From positions 372,001 to 436,000 of the forward strand of contig OY744470.1 in NCBI GenBank assembly GCA_963556145.1: a DNA stretch of 64,000 nucleotides, written 5' to 3'. This DNA is from Hygrocybe punicea. Its lineage: Eukaryota > Basidiomycota > Agaricomycetes > Agaricales > Hygrophoraceae. Positions 12,181-23,400 of the stretch are shown here, in pieces. The notes beneath the pieces are model-generated. The model saw only the letters and a program-made list of their open reading frames with translations, was not told where the DNA came from and searched no databases. Position 1 is the first letter of the stretch. Every line of letters begins with the position of its first letter. A program made the translations under genes and the position numbers.

Positions 12181-13450
12181 GTATAATCTTGATAATTTGA
12201 CTTTGGATGAGTGAAACCCTTACTTGGAATAATACACTGAATAAGATTGATTTTAAATGTCATCTTATGCCTTGATTAAAAGGCTAACAGTTGTACCATC
12301 TCTAAGGCTCATTTAATTCAAAGTACAGAATTTGGTTCATTTCAAAGGATACAATTACTGAGATAGTTTATTTCTATCAGAAAATTAGAAAAGTACAACC
12401 ACTCATTCTTCACCTTAACTGGATCCAATTCCAGTAAGGATCTTTATGAATAACAGTCCTTATGGATGTTGAACAGTAGGTTCAATACTGAATGCTGAAC
12501 AAGATGTCTTGCACAATTTACTTGAAAGACTCTTTCACAAATGAATTGATTCCTGCACACTTACCAAGTCAAACAGTCTCACTTCTTTTAAATCCCACTC
12601 AACCATATACAGATGAATGTATTATAAACTACCTCTTCTAGTAATTCTAATCATATCATCTAATCCAACAACCACCATTTAGGGATTTATTTGAAACTAA
12701 AACCTTGTCTACTGACAAAGAATCCTATCCTTCTATTTAGAAGACTTCCAGTGATGAGAAATCAGCATACTCCTGACTGATAAAGAATTAAATCTCAGCA
12801 CAGGACCCTTTCACTCTACTTTAGGGCAACACCCTGTATTTAAAAATAGATTCCATCAAACTGTCATTTACCTGTTACTAAGGACTCAACTAGGACAGTG
12901 CTACCTGGTACAAAAATAGGTCATTGTTACCTTGTACCCAATTAGGACACTGATACCTTGTACTCCCATGGTTACATCAAACCATTATGTGCCTGTTGCC
13001 TAGTGAGTGTGTTCTGCCATTGGCTAGAGCAATATCTGAATATTTTAAAGGAGTTCTAATTATTACATCAATATTCTGATTGGCTGATAAGCTTTAATGA
13101 ATAAAATAACTTGATTATCCATTTATATTCAAAGCCAGCCCCAGAATCATATATAAGCCAGCTCAGAAGAGCCCTGTTGGAACAGACTTTACTCTCTTAA
13201 CTCATCCACCCACTCAGACACTGGGAACTGAAGAAGCACCACTGCAGAAATTTGGATTGCCACCAAATCTTCCCCTCTTGGGGTGAGTGACTTGATCTTC
13301 TTTATCTGCAGTTTATTTTGTGTTTCAAAGGCTTCTACTCCCCTCTCCCTTATTCCTGTCTGCCTTATTACAAGTCTTGTGGATTTTATATATATCCTCA
13401 GCCTCAACTGTGATCTACCCTTGGGAAAGATAACTATTGAATCCTTCTTT
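12181..13450. other. No recognisable gene
   Basis: AT-rich DNA without convincing exons. At 12890-12980 a short GG(T/A)ACAAG-type phrase (ACCTGGTACAAA / ACCTTGTACCC / ACCTTGTACTCC) repeats three times. Confidence 0.5.
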
Positions 13451-13454
13451 TCCT

Positions 13455-13715
13455 CCCTTATAAACACCACCATTGGATACCTGCAGGTTTACCCGTCATT
13501 TTAAGCTGCGGAACATCCAAAACGGTCAAGTATTCAGCGAGATATGTGTAAACGCTATACCAAAGTGTTTTGAGCATATCTAGCTGAATACTTGACCGTT
13601 TTGGATGTTCCGGGGCTTAAAATGACGGGTAAACCTGCAGGTATCTAATGGTGTTTATATGGTGCCGCGGATCGAGCGTGCTCGATCCGCGGACTTGTGT
13701 ATGACCATCACTGAT
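13455..13715. repeat. Hairpin element, copy 4
   Basis: Arms include ATAAACACCACCATTGGATA with the matching TAATGGTGTTTAT, CCTGCAGGTTTACCCGTCAT and its complement, and a CCAAAACGGTCAAGTATTC arm, with the axis near 13558. The outer arm differs from copies 1 and 3, while the inner core is the same family. It is followed by 22-bp-like units with GATCGAGCGTGCTCGATC. Confidence 0.8.
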
Positions 13716-14710
13716 GTTAGCCAACAGATGTGCTTAGAGGGTTGCGTGGATTGAGTGTGCTCAATGCGTGGACTTGTGTATGACCATCACTGGTGTTGGC
13801 CAACAGATGTGTTTATATGGTGCCACGGATCGAGCATGCTCAATGCGCGGACTTGTGTATCACGATGCGCCCCATAGTCTACATATTGTCAATACATTGC
13901 AGCCATGTAGATAGACACCTTTTGGCGGTATAAATGTACATTGATGTTTGATCCCACACTAGCCTAGCCCAACTTATTTAGAGAACAGTACATATAATAC
14001 TCGATCCTGGCATTGGGCATATCTGGTGTGCGGATCGAGCACACTCGATCCGCGCATTGGGCATATCTGGTACAAGAATCGAATATCTCTGGTGCGCGGA
14101 TCGAGCACACTCGATCCGCGCATCGAGCATATCTGGTCTGTCAATTGAGTATCTCCAGTGCACGGATCAAGTATGCTCGCTTCACGGACCAAGTATACTC
14201 GCACCAGGATACTCGATTGACGGACCAGATATACTCGATGCGCGGATCGAGCACACTCGATCCGCGCACTAGAGATACTTGATTCGTGGCCCAGATATGC
14301 TCGTTGCGCGGATCGAGTGTGCTTGATCCGTGTGCTCGATTTGCGGACTAAGTGTGTTCATTGTGCGGTGCATTTGTGCTCCATCTACACTTACATAGGT
14401 GACTCTTCATGTAACTGTTTCACTACTACTTTAGCTTCATGCGATTCGATACATAAATGCCAGATCGGCTGAGTCTTGATGACCTCCTCTCACGTTATCA
14501 CGCGCAACGAGCCTGCTCGGTCCGCAGCGCATATAATTCAATAGACTCACAAGCACGCCAACAAGGCATCCTCAACAGACGCACCATATGCCATATCATT
14601 TCGATCCATTGCAGGCATCTGGATACACACTGGTTGGGGGTAGAAATCTACATCAATGGCTAGTCTGCCACTAGCCTACCCCAACTTATTTAGAAAACAG
14701 TATATATAAT
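13716..14710. repeat. 22-bp palindromic monomer arrays with two element ends
   Basis: Between 13990 and 14340 the unit ATCGAGCACACTCGATCC and variants recurs every 22 bases. The boundary module ACTAGCCTAGCCCAACTT plus ATTTAGAGAACAGT occurs at about 13957, and a second (CTAGCCTACCCCAACTT, ATTTAGAAAACAGT) at about 14673, each ending in an ATAATA-like tail. Open frames through it are array artefacts. Confidence 0.75.
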
Positions 14711-15297
14711 GGTACTCCGTCCCTTGGAACACGAATGCATGTTCTGACAATAACTGGCTTGTTGCTATGAGGAGGTTAATCATATTAACTTGGAATCTTA
14801 CCCGTTTCTTGATCGGTTACTTCTGTTTCCACAGTTCTTCGCTTCTTCTTGGAGAGTGTCCGTGGTTCTGGAGTCATTTCTACCTGGCGACTTTCTGTCG
14901 ACACAGCTCTTCGTGTCCTCTTGTTGGAGGTTTCAAGTAACCCTGACGGTTCTGATCGTGTATTGGATAGGTTAGCCATAGTAGTTGCAGGTTGACGCGT
15001 CCCTGACAGAACGTCTAGTCACGTGGTTATTGTTTTTGAAGCTATTTGAAAATTACTCAATATCTGCAGAAGGTCACGGATGCGTCACTTCCACCCATGG
15101 AGGTGTCAATTTGTAATCTAATTTTTCACAACAAAATTCTGAAGAGACGATGTACTCAAAACATTTTCTTGGTTTCTTGGTTTCAGGTTTTTGTTAAACG
15201 GTTCCGACCGGTTCACGTGCAGTCACGTGGTCGTTGGTTATTAAATCAGAAATTTAGCCGACATTTTCTTCTTTCTAACCACCATTCCCCACCATCA
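14711..15297. other. Gene-free flank with a TCACGTGG target site
   Basis: No gene is recognised. The segment from 15222 (CAGTCACGTGGTCGTTGG) to the structured repeat is closely matched at 27702, directly beside the gypsy 5-prime LTR, so it serves as an empty-site reference for that insertion. Confidence 0.6.
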
Positions 15298-15563
15298 GAC
15301 GACCTCTACCTTCGGTAGAGGACAAACAAACTCGGAAAGGTTTGTCGTCGTCGTGGGCCCCCTCTCCCCATTGCCTCGCAATGGGTTACAGAATCGGAAA
15401 GTTCTGTGAGGGGGGGGGTGTTACTTGGTTGGTCCCATCTTCGAACGACCTCTACCTTTCGGTAGAGGACGAACAAACTCGGAAAGGTTTGTCGTCGTCG
15501 TGGGGCCCCTCTCCCCATTGCCTCGCAATGGGATACAGAATCGGAAAGTTCTGTGAGAGGGGG
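15298..15563. repeat. Two tandem units of a double three-way-junction repeat
   Basis: Each unit (15298-15415 and 15445-15563) contains four perfect hairpins in two nested modules. Module 1: outer GACGAC/GTCGTC enclosing CTCTACC-loop-GGTAGAG and ACAAAC-TCGGAAAG-GTTTGT. Module 2: outer CCTCTC/GAGAGG enclosing CCCATTGC-CTC-GCAATGGG and ACAGAA-TCGGAAAG-TTCTGT. The second hairpin of both modules has the same 8-base loop on different but complementary stems. Another pair of units lies at 27775-28035. Function is unknown; it may act as RNA or as folded DNA. Confidence 0.8.
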
Positions 15564-16202
15564 TTAAAACGAGGTAACGTTAATCAAACAATGTGAATAG
15601 CTATTGGAGGGACATCCACAGCACACAGAATGAGTTATAGACCTAGTTCATAGCCATAATGCAACTGTTGCCGTGTGCGTCCACCAAGGTCCTTGAGTGA
15701 TCGGTCAACGTTTCCAAACCCAAGTCTGTCGGGGGGTTACCGACCCGTAACTAGACCAAAACTCAGCGCCTGTCCCCGACAACGCTCTGCGTAGTCCACC
15801 TGAACCCTGCCACATATAACATGCACAAGGGTTATCATGTACTGTAACTGTTATGTGTTCTCGTATGACCCTCAACCCTAGCGCCTCCAAGAGGCATATA
15901 AATCCCCATCCCGCTTGTTTAGTCTTGTTTCTCTCTCCTGATTTTGAAAAAGCTTAGAGTTGTTCTGGTCCGGAGTCATGCAGCTTCTGCCAGCAGTAGT
16001 AGCGCCGTTGCAAGAGTTGGAGAGGAGATCGGTAGTGACAACTGGTATGGTGGCACTAATCTAGGTAACGGTCTACGGTTATGGACACTGCATTAACTAG
16101 ACGGCTGAGAGTCTAGGTTTTAGACAACAGAATAAATGTAAATGTAAACGTTGCCTGGAGACTAACGTCACGTGAGCGTTCAACTCTCCCGACATAACCA
16201 AT

Positions 16203-17573
16203 ATGTTCTTGAAATGGCCCAAACTCGATGACGACCTCATGGATATCGAGCTAGCGATGAGATATCGAGAATACGATGGCGAAATAGATACCTGTGTGGA
16301 GAAGGGAGTCAGGTTTAGCTTCTATTCCACCCGCACATGGGATACGATCGTGCAGGAACCCGTAGACGATGGTTTTAGGATGATCCCAGTTCACTACAAG
16401 CCTCACTGGAACCAGCTGAATTATAGCTTGGTTTATCACAGCGAATGCTACGCTTGGTTGCAACGGTGGATGCAAGGAAAATCCGGGCGCCATGAGGAGT
16501 TACGCGCAGCTTTGGCCTATAGGTCGAAGTTCATACGTTACTTGGCTTGGTCAAGGGATAAGATTTGGGCCGTCGTACACCAAATGGAGGAGGCCGAGTT
16601 TTCTCCCTCAACTCGGATTCCCATTTTCGACGAATGGATAATTAAGGACCATTTCGAATTACACGACGCTTCCAAAGAAGACTTGGCCAAAGCAGTAAAA
16701 AAGGGCTATTTCCGGTTGGACCCCTTCATTGATTCAGATTCATTTGGTAAGTGGTATACTTCTTGTTAACTTAGTTACTTAGATCCGTTATGTTTTATAG
16801 TTGGGACCTCGCCTACTTTCCCCGAAACCGTTTGCCCTTCTGATATGGGTGACCTCAGACATGGAATTACGCATTTCGACCTGCCGAAATTTATGGAGGA
16901 TACCTTACGCGAAGCGGGAATCATTGACACCGATGAAAAAAAGCCAGGCCAGGTCAAGAAGAGGAAGAAAAAGACGGTGGCGACGAAGAAGAAGAAGACG
17001 AAGTGTCTCGAAGCTGCTGTTGAAAAAGCGCCAGGCAAGGTCAATGAGACGAAGAAAGAGACGGTGATAGAGAAGGAGTTAGAGAAGGTCGTTGAGAGGG
17101 AGGTCGACGAAGTGGAGATAGAGAAGGAGAAGGCGAAGGTCGTTGAGAGGGAGGTCGACGAAGAGAGGGTGTTCGACGAAGAGGAGATAGAGAAGGAGAA
17201 GGAGAAGGTCATTGAGAGGGAGGTCGACGAAGAGAGTGAGAAGGAGGTCGCACAGGTGATCGACAAGGACAACCAGGGGTTCGACGACGTGAGCGACAAG
17301 GCGATCAACGACGTGAGCGACAAGGAGCGCGAGAAAACGAACGAGAACGAGCAGACGAGTAAAGATAAGAAGGTGTTGTCAGGTCTTGAGCTGGACCCAG
17401 GTTCAGAGAGCGATTTCCCTGACAAGGATGCCAACCTTTCGAACACGGCCCTCATCAACATGTTGAAGAGAAAGAAGTCGTCTAACCACAATGTGTCCGC
17501 CAAGCCAAAAAAAGCAGAACGAAACCCAGTGGAACCCATAGCTTGCCGACTCTCCAATCTGGAGCTAATTTAA
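16203..17573 (+). CDS. Family B protein, copy 1 (uncharacterised, charged repeat tail)
   Basis: I do not recognise a named family. The start ATG at 16203 opens a 187-codon stretch beginning MFLKWPKLDD. An intron (donor GTAAGT near 16747, acceptor TATAG at 16800) joins it to a second exon reading GTSPTFPETV and LRHGITHFDLPKFMED. The rest is lysine/glutamate-rich, with repeated VVEREVDE-like blocks (about 17060-17240) likely to form coiled coil and with basic patches typical of nuclear proteins. A paralogue at 35.7 kb shares LKWP, WNQLN/WDQLN, RIPIFDEWI, KDHFELH/KDQWDLH, LDPF and HFD. The stop at 17571 may be bypassed by a further exon (an open frame continues to about 17640). It lies just outside the gypsy insertion. 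Lineage-specific distribution is my inference. Confidence 0.7.
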
Positions 17574-17890
17574 ACAGCGTAGGAGGGAGTTCCGCGCCAG
17601 TGGACGTGCCAGGCCCAAGCGAGACCCAAGTTGAGGGTGAGTCTGCAGTGGTTTTGACTACTATGTGCCGACTCATCGACTCTATCAGACATGGAACAAC
17701 TAATGATGGACGCTTGGCTTACATTGGATCCCCGCCGCTAAATTCTTTGGCCCTGCTGTGCGTTTGCCTTGCCGTACAATATCACCATGTTGTCTTTGCT
17801 TAGTTTTAATGACACTTGCCTCTCCATTTCACATGTATTGAATTGGACGACCCGACAAAACTTTGCCTGATCAGGGAAGAACCCTAAGTC
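17574..17890 (+). other. Possible 3-prime exons or UTR of family B copy 1
   Basis: An open frame (NSVGGSSAPVDVPGPSETQ) continues after 17577 and runs into a GTGAGT donor at 17636. This could be a last coding exon, but I cannot fix the splice path. The stretch ends at the gypsy target site. Confidence 0.35.
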
Positions 17891-17894
17891 ACGT
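17891..17894. repeat. Target-site duplication ACGT, left
   Basis: Directly abuts the TG of the 3-prime LTR; the same four bases follow the other LTR at 27702. Confidence 0.75.
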
Positions 17895-18689
17895 TGTAAA
17901 GGCGAGGTCGGGGTGGCTGCGGAATAATGATCCTAAGCCTGAGGGGTCAGCGTAGAAGTGACTAGGAATAGTCTAACAAGCTTCAGTAAGATAATAGGAT
18001 ATAAAAAGTAAGAAGCCGCCGAGTAAACTACTGAGATCTATGGAGACCGATCGAAGCCGACGAGGCCGACGATGTCGGGTACGGCGGGTCGGGTGTCGGG
18101 TGACGAGTAACGTAGAGATAAAGGCGGTAGAACGACGGGGAGGGCGTCGAGGAATCCGACGAGCAATGTGTGCGATGGAATTTACTGAGAGACTTAATTC
18201 TCAGAGAGAGGAAATGGGGGAACTGGTTTCTTATTCTGAGACGGCGCTTGGGCACCGTTTTTATACTACAAATTTGTGTACCTAGATTCGGACGAGAGTC
18301 CTCGGCCGATGAGAGGAGACAAAGGAGAATAAAAATGGGGAAGTAGGAAGAGCGTTGCGAGGCGACGATGACAGGGAAAATGGGTGGAAGATATAAAAAA
18401 CCGTAAAAGATGCAATATACTTTACTATATCCCCATAAGGGAGACGCTAGGCGTGAATAAGGCAAGTCCGATGTCGGGATCCCAGTCCGATGAGATCTAT
18501 CTTCGATATTTGAAGTTCCGTGAGTTTAGGAGATAGACCGTCCAGGTACGTGAGCGGCCGTGCTAGTCGGTATGCATCGGGTTGCGTCGGGTTGCGTCGG
18601 GTTCGAACGTAGATTGCTAGAGACGTCGGGTTCGAGCGGATTCGCTAGATATCGATGTTACGGCCTCAGAGGGTCGAGGACCCTCTACA
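17895..18689 (-). repeat. 3-prime LTR (795 bp)
   Basis: It begins TGTAAAGGCGAGG and ends CCCTCTACA on the plus strand. It looks base-for-base the same as 26907-27701. Open frames inside it occur in both copies and are not genes. The neighbouring internal sequence, read in element orientation, ends in the purine-rich AAGACCCAAGGAGA, a plausible polypurine tract. Confidence 0.95.
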
Positions 18690-18860
18690 TCTCCTTGGGT
18701 CTTCTAATAGAGACCATCCGTGGTCGAGAATATGGGGTCTCCGAATGCGGGTCGCGAATGTGGCCAATCACGTGAGCGGCCAAGCAACGGCAAAGTAAAA
18801 AAAAAGAAAATTTTTCTCGTTGTTGATCCGACCTTTCCTCTACACCATCACACGTTCACA

Positions 18861-20248
18861 ATGTCCCAAGTCTACGACAACTTCCTCGCTTTCGTCGAAA
18901 GCATCGAACCCGATGTCCGGGCGGACTACGAAGAGGCCGTCAACGCGGTCACCGTGTTTCATAGCGACGACCTCGTAACGATGGTGGACGGCAACGAGGG
19001 GATGGCCCAACAATGGTTAAGCGGCCGCAAGAAGGCGCTGGTGAGTTTCCTTATTGACTACGCGTGTCCTAAGATAGCTCATGCCGTCCCGCCAGCGTGC
19101 TTACAATGGAATCGTCGCGGAACTCCGAGCTGGTGGTACGAGGCCAGTAACGCCACCGTTATGGGCCGACCGCCAATCGTACGCCAACGATGTCGAAGAG
19201 TGGCTGAAAGAAGCGGCGGACCGGGAGAGGCAGGAACAAGAAGAAGCCAGACGGCGGGCGGATGAAGAAGCGGCTACGCGGGAAGAGGAGGCCAAACGGA
19301 TGGCAGAGGCAAGTGCACGAGCGGAGGCGGAGAAAAGGCGAAAGGCGGCAGAGGAAAGGCGAGAGCGGCTTAGAATAGAACAACACGAGCAGCACTGGAA
19401 TCAAGAAGCGGACCGGGTTGAAAGGGATGGAGCCGCGTATCGGCGGCGGCTCAGCGAAGAACGGCGAGCTGAAGCAAACGCGGGTGAACCAAGGACTGAG
19501 TCGATTCCGGAAGGGGAAGCCGCAGTTGAGCCAGAGGAAGGCCCCGTCGACCCGGCACCAGAGACACCGGCCGATGTAGACGACGTAGATACGCCGGGCG
19601 TAGAGACCGGAGACTTGGCTGGTACGACGGTGAGTTCTTGTGTCGGTTCATATGTTCTTTAGTTACTGATCCTGGTAACAGTTCACCGGGCCGTTTCCCC
19701 TACAACCCTGCACCAACTGCGTCAAGGCGCAAGAGGCGTGTCGAGGCGTCACGGGCTACGTGTGCGAACGATGCCGGAGGCTGAAGAAGAGATGTACTAA
19801 CGCTACACACCGGACGGGCGGGGGTCGGCGCAAGGTGGATACCGGAAAGGGCAAAGAGGTCGCGGCCGGTACGAGGAAGCCGTTGTCGTTCACGACAAAG
19901 CCCATCCGCAGTAGGCCTGCCCGGGCCTCAACGAGCAAACCGCGGGTCGAGGAGGTGGAGTCGGTCGAGGACGATGACGAAGACGAGGAGGAGTCGGAGG
20001 AAGAGCGGCCGACGAAAAGGCTTAGGACGGCCTCGACAGCGAACCCGTTCGTTTTGACGATGGAGAATTACGAGCAAGTGTCGGCGCGGCTAGCGGTCCT
20101 TACGGAGGAGCTGGGAGCCCTGGGCACCAACGTCAACCGTCACCTCGTCCACTTCGGTCAAGAGTTCCAGCGGCTTCGCGTCGATCTCGAACGGTCGACC
20201 TCAAGGTTGGCGATGTTGAAGCGGGATTACGAGACCGGCCGCCTGTAA
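18861..20248 (+). CDS. Antisense Zn2Cys6 coiled-coil protein carried by the gypsy element
   Basis: A three-exon gene opposite to gag/pol. Exon 1 is 18861-19040 (start MSQVYDNFLAF), exon 2 is 19096-19629 and exon 3 is 19682-20248, all joining in phase 0. The introns start GTGAGT and carry CTCAT and CTGAT branch sites. The first intron could instead end at 19077, which also keeps the frame. The product is about 426 aa: a helical N-terminus, a long Arg/Glu/Ala coiled coil (about residues 100-180), then Cys spacing C-x2-C-x6-C-x7-C-x2-C-x6-C (19712-19795), as in fungal binuclear zinc clusters, an acidic patch, and a C-terminal helical region. Zn2Cys6 domains normally bind DNA, so a regulator, targeting factor or Gag-like accessory role is possible. 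It lies between pol and the 3-prime LTR. Confidence 0.8.
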
Positions 20249-20454
20249 AATATATATATAAAAATAACGAGCCCGTTGTATATAAAAAAATATATCGTGT
20301 ATATAAAAGACGTGTCAGCTTGTTCACCCAGCTAAGGAAAGCCGATCGGCTCCCGAAGACATAGGACTATTCGCATCATTCGTCATATCGTTGGAAAACT
20401 AAGAGGAACTAAATAAAATGGGGGTATAACGTGGACAGAATATAAATGAAATGC

Positions 20455-23400
20455 TTAATCGTCGTCGGGTGAGGAGTCTATGGAGGGCGGGTACGTCGGA
20501 TCATCAAGATCGTTTGAATCGGTATCGTCGGCATCGGGGTATTGTAAGAAGTCGTCCAACGGTATCGATATTTTTGAGCGGGCGTGGTAGGGTACGACTC
20601 GGAAAGCGGCAAATCGAGATTTAGAAACCGCACCGTCGAGTTCGGCGAGTATGTAGGATCCGCCTTCTGTTTTCCTGACGACAACCATGGGTCCAAAGTA
20701 CCGCGGTTTTGCTTTACGATCGAGAGACATTTCGATACGTGAATTTCGGACGAGAACGAGGTTACCGGGTTCGAAGTCGTAAACTTTGATCGTGTTGGCG
20801 TATTTCTGCTCAAATTGCCGGGCGGACGCGAGCCGAGATTTGGTAAGCTTTTCTTTGACCCGATCGAGGTCGGCTTCTCGTTTACGAAGTTGTCGGGCGC
20901 GGATGACTATAAGGTCGGTCGTAGACATCGTATCTTGCGTCGGAACCATGTACGTAGCTTCGGCAAAATCGAATGGAAAAAGCGGTTCTACTCCGTGTGC
21001 GATGTAGTAGGACGAGTATCCGAGGCTTTTGTGTGTCGTGACCCGTTCGGCCCAAAATACGGAGTGGGTTACGGTGTGCCATTTCTTTTCATCTCCGTCA
21101 CAACTTTTCATAATGGCCTCCCGGACATCTAGGTGGCGACGCTCAACGGGTCCGTTCGCTTGTGAGTTATAGGGCGAAATGCGGATGTGGCGGATACCGT
21201 AGCGGGAGGCAAGATAGTCGAGCGCTTCTACGAACGGCTTGCCGTTGTCGGTGACGATTTCTTCGAGAGCGCCCCAACGGCATAAGATGTCTTCGAACAA
21301 GAACGTGCCGATGGTGGAGCCGGTCTCGCGGCGTAACATGCGGAACTCAGGGTAGGCGGACAGGGAGCAACGGGCTTGGACGATGTATCGATAACCGCCG
21401 GATCGTGGCATAAACATTGTGTCGACATACGCTTTACGAAATAGCGAGGCCGGTGTAGCGACGGTGGGCGGAATGTGATGATAACGCATTTGCCGTACTT
21501 GGCACTGATGGCAAGACTGGACGTACCACTTGACGTCGTGGTCGAGGTGCGGCCACCAGAAACGGTCGAGTAGCCGAGCGCGGACGGAGAATATACCTTT
21601 GTGGCCGAGAGAGTCGTGAGCGTCTTTGAGTAACTGAAGCCGGCGGTCGGGCGGTATGACAAGTTTGTGTTTTCCGTGACGGTCTTTGCGCCAAAGCTTG
21701 TTATCGGTGACGAAGAATTCAAGGGCGTATCGTAAGAACAGACGGTATTCTTCGTCCGTGAAGTTCGCGGGTCGGGTTAGATCTCGTAACCAAGTCTCGA
21801 CGAGGGCAAGACGAACGTCGGCCGCGCGGGCTTTATCGGATCGCGGTATGTCAGAAACGGCTTCCTGATTTGTGTAGACGAGGACGGCCGGTAATTTTTG
21901 GAGTCGGTCGGCTGTGGCACGGCAGCGGCCGCATACGGCAATCGGCTTAGACGGTATGGGGACGGGTCGGTAGTTGACGACTTCCATAAAGAAACCGTAG
22001 GAGTGGTCGAGCCAATCGTCGGAGTCGTTGATCTCCTCGGGGTCTTCTGCAGCGCGGGGACGTCGGGAGAGTCCGTCGGGTGCACCGTGTGCGGAAGCGG
22101 GTACGTGAACGAGTCTAAAGTCAAATAAGAGCACGCCGGCTATCCATCGGTTGATCGTTGCATTGGGCTGAATGTCGGGGTTGTTGAGCATCCCTTTTAT
22201 GTACTTCGCGTCGACTTCAACGGTGAGGTTGCGGACGCCGATAATGAAAATCCGATAGGCGCGGAGGGCCCTGAAGAGACCGTAAAGCTCGAGCTTGGAC
22301 TGAGAGTATCGGGCTTCGCGTTCGTTCCACGATATTGAACCAAAGCGATTCGGATAGCGCTTTCCGTCGGCGCGGATTTGCATAAGAACGAAGCCGACTC
22401 CAAGAACGGATGAATCGACGGCGAGAATCACTTCCCATTCACGCGTGTAGTCGATAGCGCGCAGCGCTGGCGACGTAATGACGGCGTTTTTGAGGTAGTC
22501 GACGGCGGTCTCTTCTTCTTCACCAAATTCGAAGGGTATACCTTTGCGGGTAAGGCGGACGAGGGGTCGGGAGTGAAGCGAGAAGTCCTTGATAAAAATA
22601 CGCAAGACGCCGCAGATGCCAAGAAAGGCGCGAACTTCGGTGAGGTTGGTCGGCAGTGGCCAATCGCGAATCTTCTGTACTTTGGAGTCGTCGGCTACTC
22701 TTCCTTCGTATGTGCATCGGTGGCCAACAACGATGACTGAGGGTCGACACAACTCGAGTTTTTTGCCGTTGAAGGTACCGCCGACATAGCGGAAACGCTG
22801 GATGACGCGGTTGACACCTTGGAAGTGTTCCCAAATGAAACGTCGGATTGCCGGGTTCTCGGGTATAGTCTCGTAGGTACCGTCGGGTTGCTCGTAGCGG
22901 GTTGGAGGCCCTTTGACGGGAATATCGTCCATATACGGAACGGCAAGATGAGGGATTTCGTCACGGAGGATGTACGTAGAGTCACCGTGTAAGATCTGCG
23001 GGGAATTTGTGTATCCCATAGCAATCCGCGTAAGTCGAAGCGTTCCGAGTGGAGACTGAAAGGTCATATAGTCACGAGACGAGGGGTGGACGAGGCGTTG
23101 GTCGAAAGAGACGAAGAGGTCGAAGGAAGCGTAGCAAGAGTGGCCGCCAAAGGCCTCGGCCAAGTGCTCGGTCATGGGCGGTACGGCGGGATCGCGGATA
23201 GTGACGGCGTTAAGCGGCTGTAGATCGTGGACGATTCGAAGAGACTTCCCGTCCTTTTTCAAAACGCAAAACCAGCGGGAGCGATATGACGAATTCGAGG
23301 GTTCATAGGTACCGGCGTTAATTTTGTCTTTGATGATGCCGATGACTTCGTTAAGGATGCCGGGTGGGATTGGGATATTGCGATGGACCCACGGGTCGTG

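Noticed and set aside
18028..18465. 145-aa open frame, present again at 27040-27477
   Set aside because: It lies within the LTRs and is duplicated only because the LTR is; no domain and no intron evidence.
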